Below are positions 40,024 through 48,419 of a stretch of 56,408 nucleotides of DNA, piece after piece; the stretch's first letter is position 1, and each line of letters begins with the position of its first letter. The stretch is from Solimonas aquatica (GTDB lineage Bacteria; Pseudomonadota; Gammaproteobacteria; Nevskiales; Nevskiaceae). The translations under genes and the position numbers were made by a program. The notes under the pieces were generated by a model. The model was not told where the DNA came from. It ran no database searches and was given only the letters and a program-made list of their open reading frames with translations. Where the stretch lies: positions 1 through 56,408 of the forward strand of contig NZ_FOFS01000019.1 in assembly GCF_900111015.1 (NCBI RefSeq). The letters run 5' to 3'.

Positions 40024-40382
40024 AATACCTGTGCCTGGTGTACGGCGAGGAAGGCAAGATCGCGGCGATGGACGATCACGAGTGCCTGGCCTGCGATGCC
40101 GCGCTGCGCGACAGCGGCCACTGCCTGTCGTCCGAGGCGCTGGAGTCCACCGCGACCGCCACCACCGTGCGCGTGCGCAACGGCCGGCTGTCGCTCACCG
40201 ACGGTCCCTTCGCGGAAACCAGGGAGGCGCTCGCCGGCTTCTATCTGATCGAAGCGCGCGATCTGAACGAAGCGATCCAGCTCGCCGCGAAGATTCCACC
40301 CGCGCAGGTGGGCTGCGTGGAAGTGCGGCCGGTGCGCCCGATCCGCGAGCAGCCGCGCGGCGGACGGGCCATGCCGGACTGA
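40020..40382 (+). CDS. Second YciI/DGPF-domain protein
   Basis: A 120-residue protein starting at GTG 40020 within the stop of the previous gene, with AGGAG upstream: MKYLCLVYGEEGKIAAMDDHEC, LSLTDGPFAETREALAGFYLIEARDL carrying the DGPF signature, and CVEVRPVRPI. Last gene of the ECF42-type operon, followed by a 28-bp palindrome. Confidence 0.88.
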   Translation: MKYLCLVYGEEGKIAAMDDHECLACDAALRDSGHCLSSEALESTATATTVRVRNGRLSLTDGPFAETREALAGFYLIEARDLNEAIQLAAKIPPAQVGCVEVRPVRPIREQPRGGRAMPD

Positions 40383-40393
40383 GGCGGCAACGC

Positions 40394-40421
40394 CGGCCGC
40401 GCCATGCGCATGGCGCGGCCG
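40394..40421. terminator. Perfect 28-bp palindrome after the sigma operon
   Basis: The sequence CGGCCGCGCCATGC pairs with its exact complement GCATGGCGCGGCCG with no loop base, forming a very stable stem. It follows the last DGPF gene and precedes rsmD. No T tract follows, so it may be a Rho-type or structural stop rather than an intrinsic terminator. Confidence 0.5.
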
Positions 40422-40424
40422 AGG

Positions 40425-40452
40425 TTGACGTGCGCGCGCGCCTGAATACAGT
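40425..40452 (+). promoter_or_regulatory. Candidate sigma-70 promoter for rsmD-coaD
   Basis: TTGACG at 40425-40430 and TACAGT at 40447-40452 are 16 bases apart, immediately after the palindrome and 54 bp before the rsmD start. The match is moderate and untested. Confidence 0.35.
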
Positions 40453-40506
40453 GGGCGGACATCAAGACCGGGAATGTTGCTTGAGAGTCTGCCAGGGAGC
40501 GCACTG

Positions 40507-41079
40507 ATGGCCAGTCGCGGCGAAGGAAAACTCAGGGTGATCGGCGGGCAGTGGCGCTCGCGGCTGGTCGAATTCGATCCGGCCAGCGGCGTGCGGCCCA
40601 CACCGGATCGCGTGCGCCAGACCCTGTTCGACTGGCTGGCGCCGCGCATCGAGGGTGCGCGCTGTCTGGACCTGTTCGCCGGCAGCGGTGCGCTGGGCAT
40701 CGAGGCCTTGTCGCGCGGTGCCGGCAGCTGCTGCTTCGTGGAGGAGGGCCATCGCCAGGCCAATGCCATCCGCAATGCGCTGCTGCTGCTGCATGCGCAG
40801 CACGCCGAGGTGGTGGAGCTGGATGCGATCTATTACCTGGACCAGACCTGGCATCGCTACGATCTGGTGTTTCTCGATCCGCCCTACGGCAAGGGTCTGC
40901 TCGAACGCGCCCTGGCCGAGCTGCCGCGCGCGCTCAAGCCGCAGGGCAGCCATGTCTATCTGGAATGGCCGGAGGGCAAGCAGCCGGAGCTGCCGGCGGG
41001 CTACAGCCTGGTGCGTGAGAAGCAGGCCGGTCAGGTATGCTTCGCGCTCGCCACCTACCAGCACCCCGGCAAGAGCTGA
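40507..41079 (+). CDS. rsmD: 16S rRNA (guanine(966)-N2)-methyltransferase RsmD
   Basis: A 190-residue SAM methyltransferase: LRVIGGQWRSRLVEF, VRPTPDRVRQTLFDWL, CLDLFAGSGALGIEALSRGA (SAM motif I) and VFLDPPYGKGLLERAL with the DPPY catalytic motif. It modifies G966 of 16S rRNA. The ATG at 40507 has AGGGAG upstream. Its TGA overlaps an ATG at 41079, but the coaD start is placed further downstream. Confidence 0.93.
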   Translation: MASRGEGKLRVIGGQWRSRLVEFDPASGVRPTPDRVRQTLFDWLAPRIEGARCLDLFAGSGALGIEALSRGAGSCCFVEEGHRQANAIRNALLLLHAQHAEVVELDAIYYLDQTWHRYDLVFLDPPYGKGLLERALAELPRALKPQGSHVYLEWPEGKQPELPAGYSLVREKQAGQVCFALATYQHPGKS

Positions 41080-41126
41080 TGAAGACCACGCGCGAGGCGC
41101 GTCGGGCTTCGTCCAGGACATCCGAC

Positions 41127-41612
41127 ATGAGCGTCATCGCGGCCTATAGCGGCACCTTCGACCCGATCACCTTCGGGCACTACGACATCATCCAGCGCGC
41201 CGCCAAGATGTTCCCGCGCCTGATCGTGGCCGTGGGCCACAACGTGGCTAAGAATCCGAAGTTCACGCTCGAAGAGCGCGTGAGCCTGATCCGCAAGGTG
41301 GTGCGCAAGCACAAGAATGTGGAAGTGCAGGGCTTCTCCGGTCTGGTGGTGGACTTTGCCCGCGAGCATGGCGTGACCGTGCTGGTGCGTGGCGTGCGCA
41401 CCACCTTCGACTTCGATTACGAAAAGCAGATGGCGGTGATGAACCGCGATCTGTATCCGAAGCTCGACACCGTGATCATGAATCCCTCGCCCGAGTACGC
41501 GCATCTGTCCTCCTCGCTGGTGCGCGAGCTGGCCAATCTCGGCGCACCGGTGGAGAAGCTGGTGCCGGAGCCGGTGATCCCGGTGCTCAAGGAACGCTTC
41601 GGGCGCAAGTGA
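41127..41612 (+). CDS. coaD: Phosphopantetheine adenylyltransferase
   Basis: A 161-residue PPAT of CoA synthesis. Motifs: AAYSGTFDPITFGHYDII (T/HxGH nucleotidyl-transfer motif), KNPKFTLEERV, VRGVRTTFDFDYEKQMAVMNR and PSPEYAHLSSSLVRELA (SSS loop). The start 41127 gives the standard short N-terminus; a 16-residue extension from ATG 41079, coupled to the rsmD stop as TGATG, is an alternative. Cluster rsmD-coaD-ferredoxin is common in related bacteria. Confidence 0.95.
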   Translation: MSVIAAYSGTFDPITFGHYDIIQRAAKMFPRLIVAVGHNVAKNPKFTLEERVSLIRKVVRKHKNVEVQGFSGLVVDFAREHGVTVLVRGVRTTFDFDYEKQMAVMNRDLYPKLDTVIMNPSPEYAHLSSSLVRELANLGAPVEKLVPEPVIPVLKERFGRK

Positions 41613-41873
<261 letters not shown>

Positions 41874-41943
41874 GCCGAATCCCTTTCCGCTGACGCGGGC
41901 TCAAGCCTTGAGCTTGCGAATGCGTGAAACACTGGAGTGTGCG

Positions 41944-43626
41944 ATGAAAACCCGCTTCGGCTTCCTCTTGCTGTGTCTGCCCCTGCTGGGCCAGGCGGCC
42001 ACACCCGCCACGCCGCCGGGCTATGCCTGTGCCACCGCGCAGCCGCTGGCCACGCAGGCCTGCATGAAAGTGCTGGCGGAAGGCGGCAATGCCTTCGACG
42101 CCGCAGTGGCGGCCAGCGCTGCGCTGGCGGTGGTGGAGCCCACCGGCTCGGGTCTGGGCGGCGGCGGCTTCTGGTTGCTGCATCGCGCCCGTGACGATGC
42201 CGACATCTTCATCGACGGCCGCGAGGTGGCGCCGCGTTCGGCCAGCGCCACCATGTATCAGGACGACAAGGGTCAGGCGCAGGCCGATCGTTCGCGCTGG
42301 GGCGTGCTGGCGGCGGGCATTCCCGGCGAACCGGCGGCGCTGGAACACATCGCGCGGCGCTACGGCGCCAAACCGCTGGCGGCGAGTCTGGCGCCCGCCA
42401 TCGCCTATGCGCGTGACGGCTTCGCCATCGATCCCAAGCTGGCGCGGGCGATCAGCGAGATGGCGCCGCATCTGTCCGACACCGCCAAGACGGTGCTGTT
42501 TGCCGATGGCAAGCCGCTGGCATCCGGTGCCTTGCTCAAGCAGAGCGATCTGGCCAACACCCTGCAGCTGCTCGCGCAGAAAGGCCGCGATGGTTTCTAT
42601 CAGGGGCCGGTGGCCGAGGCCCTGCTCAAGACCGTCAACAGCCAGGGCGGCAACTGGACGGCGCAGGAGCTGCATGCCTACCAGGTGATCGAACGTGAGG
42701 CGCTGCGTTTCGACTATCGCGGCTATCGCATCACCACGCTGCCGCCGCCTTCGGCCGGCGGTGTGACGCTGGCGCAGCTGTTCCAGCAGCTGGAAATTCT
42801 CGGCTGGCAGGATGATGGCTCGGTGCGTTCCAGGCATTTGTGGATCGAGAGTCTGCGCCGTGCCTATCACGACCGCGCCTCGTATCTGGGCGATCCGGAT
42901 TTCGTGCGCGTGCCCACGCCGGAGCTGATCTCGCGCACGCATGCCCGCGAGCTGGCATCTGGCATCGATCCGCAGCACGCCACGCCCAGTGCGGCGCTGA
43001 AGCCGGTGCCCTTGGGCGGCGAGGGGCACAACACCACGCACTTCTCGGTGCTGGATGCGCAGGGCAATCGCGTCGCCGGCACGCTGTCGGTGAATCTGCC
43101 CTTCGGTTCGGGCGTGATGGCGGCTGGCACCGGTGTGCTGCTCAATGACGAGATGGACGATTTCGCCGCCAGCACCACGGCCAGCAATGCCTATGGTCTG
43201 ATCGGTTCCGAGGCCAATGCCATCGCGCCGGGCAAGCGGCCCTTGTCTTCCATGGTGCCGAGTTTCGTCGAAGGTCCGCGCGGCCTGCTGATCATCGGCA
43301 CACCGGGCGGCAGTCGCATTCCCACCATGGTGGCCCTGGGGATCGCCGCCTGGATACGCGGCGACAGCGCGCCGAGCATCGTGGCCGAAGGGCGCATTCA
43401 TCATCAATACCTGCCGGATCAGGTCCAGTACGAACTCGGTGCGCTATCCGAGGAACAGCAGGCCGGGCTCAAGGCCCTGGGTCATGTGCTGACGCAGGTG
43501 AAGGCGCCTTACGGCAATCTGCAGGTGGTGAGCTGGACCGTGGCCAAGGATCAGCTGGAGGCGGCGGCGGATCCGCGAGGTGTGGGCAGCGGTGAAGTGG
43601 TGTTGCTGCGCAAGCCTGCGCGCTGA
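41944..43626 (+). CDS. ggt: Gamma-glutamyltransferase
   Basis: A 560-residue periplasmic enzyme with signal MKTRFGFLLLCLPLLGQA. The chain carries PTGSGLGGGGFWLLH, PGEPAALEHIARRYG, and the autocleavage site GEGHNTTHFSVLD with nucleophile Thr364 after Asn363. The small-subunit GSGVMAAGTGVLLNDEMDDF and KRPLSSMVPSFV blocks follow. It splits glutathione and related gamma-glutamyl compounds. The start follows GGAG. It is immediately upstream of the composite repeat at 43673. Confidence 0.93.
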   Translation: MKTRFGFLLLCLPLLGQAATPATPPGYACATAQPLATQACMKVLAEGGNAFDAAVAASAALAVVEPTGSGLGGGGFWLLHRARDDADIFIDGREVAPRSASATMYQDDKGQAQADRSRWGVLAAGIPGEPAALEHIARRYGAKPLAASLAPAIAYARDGFAIDPKLARAISEMAPHLSDTAKTVLFADGKPLASGALLKQSDLANTLQLLAQKGRDGFYQGPVAEALLKTVNSQGGNWTAQELHAYQVIEREALRFDYRGYRITTLPPPSAGGVTLAQLFQQLEILGWQDDGSVRSRHLWIESLRRAYHDRASYLGDPDFVRVPTPELISRTHARELASGIDPQHATPSAALKPVPLGGEGHNTTHFSVLDAQGNRVAGTLSVNLPFGSGVMAAGTGVLLNDEMDDFAASTTASNAYGLIGSEANAIAPGKRPLSSMVPSFVEGPRGLLIIGTPGGSRIPTMVALGIAAWIRGDSAPSIVAEGRIHHQYLPDQVQYELGALSEEQQAGLKALGHVLTQVKAPYGNLQVVSWTVAKDQLEAAADPRGVGSGEVVLLRKPAR

Positions 43627-43672
43627 GGCCCTGCTGCCGAGCCCCCCGTCGGTCGGCCCGGCGCCCGTGCAC

Positions 43673-44326
43673 CCGTAACCCGCCGGGGTTTGCTGTTGCT
43701 GCTTGGCGTGCCGCTCAATTGCGCCTTGGTTTCGTGCGCCTGTCGGCGCCCGAGGTACTTCTCTTTGCTCGTGCAAAGAGAAGTACCCAAGAGAAAGCAC
43801 GCCCTACGCCTCGCATCCGTCGCCGCTGTCGCGGCGCCGGCAGCCTGCGCTGCTCGCGTGCTCGGGGCCGTTGCAGACGCGCCATCCATGGCGCGGCTGC
43901 AACTGAGCCGGACTTCGTGTCCGGCTCTCCCACTGCGCTCGCTGCGCTGCTCGGTGCGAGGCAAAGGGGGGTAGGTCAAAAGACACGGCAACAGCAGCTT
44001 CGAGCGATGAGCGTTGCTAGGCTGTTGCTTTTGACTTTGGGGTCCCCGTCTCTGGCGCTGAGCTGTGCGGCGCGCGCAGGGGAGAGCCGCCCAGGAAGGG
44101 CGGCTCAGTTGCAGCCACGCCAGGATGGCGTGTCTGCAACGGCCCCGAGCACGTTGCACAGCGAAGGCACCGGCGAAGCCGGCGCCGGAGCCGGGGTGTG
44201 CTTTCTCTTGGTTACTTCTCTTTGCACAAGCAAAGAGAAGTGACTCCACCGCCGAAGGGCGGTGGAAGAAGGCAATAGATCAGGAGCCAAACAAAACAAA
44301 CAACAGCAACGCCCGGCGGGTTACGG
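43673..44326. repeat. Composite inverted-repeat element
   Basis: Outer arms read CCGTAACCCGCCGGG at 43673 and its complement at 44312-44326, giving a 654-bp unit. Inside are two inverted halves, each opening with a 28-bp hairpin of arms ACTTCTCTTTGC / GCAAAGAGAAGT (43757-43784 with loop tcgt; 44214-44241 with loop acaa), followed inward by matching GAGAAAGCAC, CGGGGCCGTTGCAGAC and GGCTCTCCC blocks. Short ORFs here lack coding character and are not called. A related copy in opposite orientation enters at 55972. The element ends 60 bp before the alcohol dehydrogenase stop. Confidence 0.75.
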
Positions 44327-44385
44327 CGCTCACGCGCCTAAGCCGCCCTACGGTGTATGACGTTCAGAACGCCAGCTTATGATGT

Positions 44386-45498
44386 TCAGAACACCAGCAC
44401 CGGCTTGATCACCGAGCCGTCTTCCGACGCCTTCGCCGCTTCGTTGATCTGCGAAAAAGCGAACTTGCCAATCAGTTGATCGAAGGGGAAGCGTCCTTCG
44501 CGATAGAGCTTGAGCAGCTGCGGAATGAAGGTCTGCGGATCGGCATCGCCTTCGAGAATCGCCTTGATGGTCACGCCGCGCGAGATCAGGCTCATGATGT
44601 TGGCCGGCAGCATCGCATCCATCGGCGAGACGCCCACCAGACCCAGCACCCCGCCCGGCAGCATCGTCTCCACCGCCACCGCAATCACCCCCGGAATACC
44701 CGTGGTGTCAAACGCGTGATTCACGCCGCCGCCGCTGCGTTCGCGCAGCTCGGCGAGCACGTCGGCACTGGCCTTGGGATCGATCGTGAGCGTCGCGCCC
44801 AGACGCTGCGCCAGTTCGCGGCGGCCGGCATTGGGTTCCACCACCACGATCTGGCTCGCGCCCAGTGCCTTGGCCGCCATCACGCCCGCCAGGCCGACCG
44901 CGCCCGCGCCAAACACTGCAAGCGACTGGCCGGCGCGCAGCGCAATGGAATTCATCACGGCGCCCGCGCCGGTCTGCAGACCGCAGCCCAGCGGGCCCAG
45001 CAGCTCCAGCGGCAAGTCGCGATCCACCACCACCGTGTTGATCTCGCGCGCCACCGCATAGCTGGCGAATGAAGACTGACCGAAGAAATAACCGTGCAGG
45101 ATCCTGCCTTCCTGCGTCATCGGGCTGCTGTTGTCCGGTGCGCGCAGGCCGCCGAAGTTCAGCGGCATGAACTGGTAACAGTGCGCCGGCGCCTGCTGCG
45201 CACAGCTGGGACAGCTGCCGCAGGAATTGAAGGACAGCACCACATGATCGCCGGGCCTGACGCGCTTGACCTGCGGCCCGACCGACTCCACCACGCCCGC
45301 ACCCTCGTGCCCCAGCACGATGGGCAGCGGCACCGGAAAGCCGTCACGCGCCACCAGATCGGTATGGCACATGCCGGTGGCCACCATGCGCACGCGCACC
45401 TCGTCGCCACGCGGCGCTGCAACATCGGCCTGCTCCACATGGAAAGGTCCGCCCGCCTGACGGACCACGGCCACCTGCGCACGCAAGCTGGTGCTCAT
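44386..45498 (-). CDS. Zinc-dependent alcohol dehydrogenase, aryl/benzyl-type
   Basis: A 370-residue MDR dehydrogenase. Catalytic zinc ligands: Cys44 (TGMCHTD), His64-Glu65 (LGHEGAG) and Cys172 (GPLGCGLQTG). Structural-zinc cysteines: 93, 96, 99 and 107 (CGSCPSCAQQAPAHC). NAD(P) motif: FGAGAVGLAG. The sequence resembles AreB/XylB-type aryl-alcohol dehydrogenases. Gene stands alone on the minus strand between two repeat elements. Substrate not defined. Confidence 0.9.
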   Translation of the reverse strand: MSTSLRAQVAVVRQAGGPFHVEQADVAAPRGDEVRVRMVATGMCHTDLVARDGFPVPLPIVLGHEGAGVVESVGPQVKRVRPGDHVVLSFNSCGSCPSCAQQAPAHCYQFMPLNFGGLRAPDNSSPMTQEGRILHGYFFGQSSFASYAVAREINTVVVDRDLPLELLGPLGCGLQTGAGAVMNSIALRAGQSLAVFGAGAVGLAGVMAAKALGASQIVVVEPNAGRRELAQRLGATLTIDPKASADVLAELRERSGGGVNHAFDTTGIPGVIAVAVETMLPGGVLGLVGVSPMDAMLPANIMSLISRGVTIKAILEGDADPQTFIPQLLKLYREGRFPFDQLIGKFAFSQINEAAKASEDGSVIKPVLVF

Positions 45499-45636
45499 GA
45501 GCGATCTCTCCTGTTGCGAATGATCAAAGCGATGAGGGTGATGCTCGGCGCCGGCGCGGATGGGGGCGCAATACCAAAGGTTGGGTCGCGGCCGCCCTTA
45601 AGTTTCGATAGTCAGCATCACGGTACTGAGGAGGTC

Positions 45637-45678
45637 ATGAACCATCCTGGTGCGCCCAACCCCGTTAGGGCCTGTTAA
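45637..45678 (+). other. 13-codon reading frame with strong ribosome site cut by palindrome
   Basis: GAGGAGG is followed by ATG at 45637 and the frame MNHPGAPNPVRAC, whose last codons and stop lie inside the palindrome at 45664. This looks like a gene start broken by insertion, or a leader peptide. The 315-bp gap 45499-45813 holds no other convincing gene; diverged direct repeats ACCAAAGGYTGGGTYGCG flank this piece at about 45571 and 45722. Confidence 0.3.
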
Positions 45679-45724
45679 CGCTATGGCGGTCGCAGCGACC
45701 GCCATAGCGTTAACAGGCCCTAAC
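45664..45724. repeat. Perfect palindrome, 30-bp arms with one central base
   Basis: Arms 45664-45693 and 45695-45724 are exact complements around a single A. Each arm opens GTTAGGGCCTGTTAACGC, sharing the TTAGGGYCTGTTRAC end of the MITE at 10039. It lies between the alcohol dehydrogenase (minus) and the RND gene (plus) starts. Confidence 0.9.
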
Positions 45725-45813
45725 CAAAGGCTGGGTTGCGACGCAGACGGACATTCATGATGCAGGCCGTCGGCACTGGCCGATAGCGGATCACAAAAGA
45801 ATGAGAGGGGAAG

Positions 45814-48264
45814 ATGGACTCACTGCGTTTTCGTCTGGCTCGCTGGATCATGGCCCATCGCGGGCTGGTATCGATCCTCTTCCTGCTGGTGACGGCGGCC
45901 TTCGTCGCCGGCATTCCGCGGGTGGAGATCAGAACCGTTTTCAAGGATCTGCTGCCGATGGACGACGAGTTCGTGCAGGTCTATTACGACCATCCGAACT
46001 TCGGCAATCCGCTCACCGTGTCGGTGATGATCAAGCGCAAGGACGGTGACATCTACAATTCCGAAACCCTGGCCAAGGTCTGGAAGTTCACGCGCGACAT
46101 CGACCTGGCCCCCGGCATCGATCATGACCAGCTGATCTCCATCTCCACGGAGAAGCTGCGCTACGCCGAATCCACGCCCTTTGGCATCGACATGCGTCCG
46201 CTGATGGACGATCACGTGCCGAAGACCGATGAGGAAGTGCAGGACTTCCGCCGCCGCATCGAGCAGTCGCCCAATGCGCGCACCTTCTATGTCTCGCGCG
46301 ACGAGACCGCAACGCTGATCAACGCCACCTTCCTGGACTCGGTGGACTACGGCAAGGCCTTCGAGTTCGTGCAGGACCTCGCCGCCAAGGCGCGCGACGA
46401 ACACCACGAGGTCTACGTCGCCGGCCAGCCGATACTCACCGGCTGGGTGTACAAGCTGCAGAAACAGACCTACAAGATCTTCGGCGTGACCCTGGGCCTG
46501 CTGACCCTGGCGCTGGTGCTGTACATGCGCAACATCGCCGGCGTGGTGATGCCCATCGTCTGCGCCGGCGTGGCGGCGCTGTGGGGTTTCGGCTTCATCG
46601 GCTGGCTGGCGCGGCCCATCGAGCCGCTGCTGATGATCGTGCCGCTGCTGCTGGTGGCGCGCACCTTCTCGCATTGCATCCAGTACACCGAGCGCTACTA
46701 CGAGGTGCTCTCGCATCTCAAGGACAAGCGCAAGGCCGCGGAAGTGACCATGGGCGTGATGATGGTGCCCTCGATCCTGGGCATCTTCACCGACGTGTTC
46801 GGCATCATCTTCATCGCCATCGCGCCGATCAAGACCATGTACAACCATGCGCTGTTCTGCGGCGCCTGGGCCTTGTGGATCATTCCCACCGGCGTGTTCC
46901 TGGCGTCGATCCTGCTTTCCTATCTGCCGGTGCCGAACAACGTCGAGGAAATCTCCGGCGGCGCCGAGAAGGAATCCGGCATCCATCTGTTCCAGAAGCG
47001 ACTGCTGCGCCGCATCGCCAGCCTCACCTATGGTCCGGCCGCGCGCCTGACCACGGTGGTGGTGGTGATCGTGGGCGCGATCTCCATCTACGAAACCTTC
47101 CAGATCAAGATCGGCAACCCGGTGGAAGGCAGCAATCTGCTGCGCTACGACTCCGACTTCAACACCGCGGTGCGTTCCATCAACGCGCACTTCCCGGGCA
47201 TGAACACCCTGGAGATCGTGCTCGAAGCCAAGGAGCGTGATCGCGAGAACCGCGTTGCGCGCACGCCGGAAGCCGCGGCGGTGGCGGCGCAGATCCAGGC
47301 CATGGTCGAGGCCGACACCAAGATGCCGCCGCGCGCCACGCTGTCGTTCAACGATTACATGATGGAAGGCAACCGCCTGTTCTCCGGCGGCAATCCGAAG
47401 TGGCTGCCGCTGGATCCTACCGTGCCGGCGGTGCGCGCGGCGGGCACCGCCGTGGTGTTCGGCACCAACCCGGTGAATTTCGGCCACATCTCCGACTTCG
47501 AGTTCCAGAGTTCCACGATTTCGCTCTGGTACAAGGACAACAAGCAGGAGACCGTGGACGCCGCCCTGGCCAGCGCGCGCCATGCGGTGGAAGCGGTGGG
47601 CGTGGATCATCCGCAGTTCCGCGTGCGCCTGGCCACCGGCTTCATCGCCCTGCAGCAGGCCATGAACGTGGTGGTGGAACGTTATCACTGGCTGATTCTG
47701 GGCCTGGTCAACGTGGCCATCGCCATCATCTCGGCCATGGCCTATCGCTCCGTGGTCGCCGCATTGCTGCTGCTGATTCCGGTGAACCTCTCCAACTTCC
47801 TGCTGCTGGCCACCATGAAGTGGCTGGGCGTGGGCCTGGACATCAACGCGGTGATCGTGGCGGTGATGGGCGTGGGCGTGGGCATCGACTACGGCATCTA
47901 CCTGCTCTCGCGCATCTGCGAGGAGTTCACCGCGCGTGATCACGACTGGGGCGAGGCCATCACCGCGGCGCTCACCACCACTGGCAAGGCGATCATGTTC
48001 ACCGCCACCATCATGCTGCTGGGCATCCTGCCCTGGTACTTCCTGTCCGATCTCAAGTTCATGTCGGACATGGGCATCCTGCTGGTCGCGGTGATGCTGA
48101 TCAACATGGTGTTGTCGCTGGTGGTGCTGCCGCTGCTGGTCTGGCTGGTGAAGCCCAAGTTCGCTTCGCGCGAAGACCTGGCGGTGGGCGAGAACATCGA
48201 CCTGTCGCAGTTCATGACGCCGGAGCCGGACGCGCCGGGCGCCAACATGGCGGTTGCCAAGTGA
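45814..48264 (+). CDS. RND/MMPL-family exporter (second module)
   Basis: An 816-residue inner-membrane protein of the hydrophobe-type RND family: first helix IMAHRGLVSILFLLVTAAFVAGI, periplasmic domain, helix block with LLVARTFSHCIQYTERYYE and PSILGIFTDVFGIIFIAIAPI, second periplasmic domain, and GVGVGIDYGIYLLSRICEEF in the final helix block. The start follows GAGAGGGG. It is followed by DUF1329, YCF48 and DUF1302 genes, the standard partners. Compare 24732-27074. Confidence 0.9.
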   Translation: MDSLRFRLARWIMAHRGLVSILFLLVTAAFVAGIPRVEIRTVFKDLLPMDDEFVQVYYDHPNFGNPLTVSVMIKRKDGDIYNSETLAKVWKFTRDIDLAPGIDHDQLISISTEKLRYAESTPFGIDMRPLMDDHVPKTDEEVQDFRRRIEQSPNARTFYVSRDETATLINATFLDSVDYGKAFEFVQDLAAKARDEHHEVYVAGQPILTGWVYKLQKQTYKIFGVTLGLLTLALVLYMRNIAGVVMPIVCAGVAALWGFGFIGWLARPIEPLLMIVPLLLVARTFSHCIQYTERYYEVLSHLKDKRKAAEVTMGVMMVPSILGIFTDVFGIIFIAIAPIKTMYNHALFCGAWALWIIPTGVFLASILLSYLPVPNNVEEISGGAEKESGIHLFQKRLLRRIASLTYGPAARLTTVVVVIVGAISIYETFQIKIGNPVEGSNLLRYDSDFNTAVRSINAHFPGMNTLEIVLEAKERDRENRVARTPEAAAVAAQIQAMVEADTKMPPRATLSFNDYMMEGNRLFSGGNPKWLPLDPTVPAVRAAGTAVVFGTNPVNFGHISDFEFQSSTISLWYKDNKQETVDAALASARHAVEAVGVDHPQFRVRLATGFIALQQAMNVVVERYHWLILGLVNVAIAIISAMAYRSVVAALLLLIPVNLSNFLLLATMKWLGVGLDINAVIVAVMGVGVGIDYGIYLLSRICEEFTARDHDWGEAITAALTTTGKAIMFTATIMLLGILPWYFLSDLKFMSDMGILLVAVMLINMVLSLVVLPLLVWLVKPKFASREDLAVGENIDLSQFMTPEPDAPGANMAVAK

Positions 48265-48276
48265 GTTGAGTACCAG

Positions 48277-48310
48277 CGTCCGCGCGTTGCCACATCACCG
48301 CGCGCGGACG
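48277..48310 (+). other. Hairpin between RND and DUF1329 genes
   Basis: Arms CGTCCGCGCG (48277-48286) and CGCGCGGACG (48301-48310) enclose 14 bases. Located in the 155-bp gap after the RND stop; without T tract, it may be an mRNA stability or processing element rather than a terminator. The rest of the gap shows nothing else. Confidence 0.5.
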
Positions 48311-48419
48311 TCTCCCCCAAGCAGCTGAAAACAAGAAATGGCGCTGGCCGGCGCCGTACAGACAGGCCCGGTTTTCGCCCCCCGGACTACGCGGGCGAGG
48401 CATGAAAGAGGAGAAGCGT

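Noticed and set aside
43690-44382. Short ORFs in the composite repeat
   Set aside because: They read through inverted-repeat halves in several frames, have no ribosome sites and recur at 56022-56319 in the repeat copy, so they are repeat shadows.
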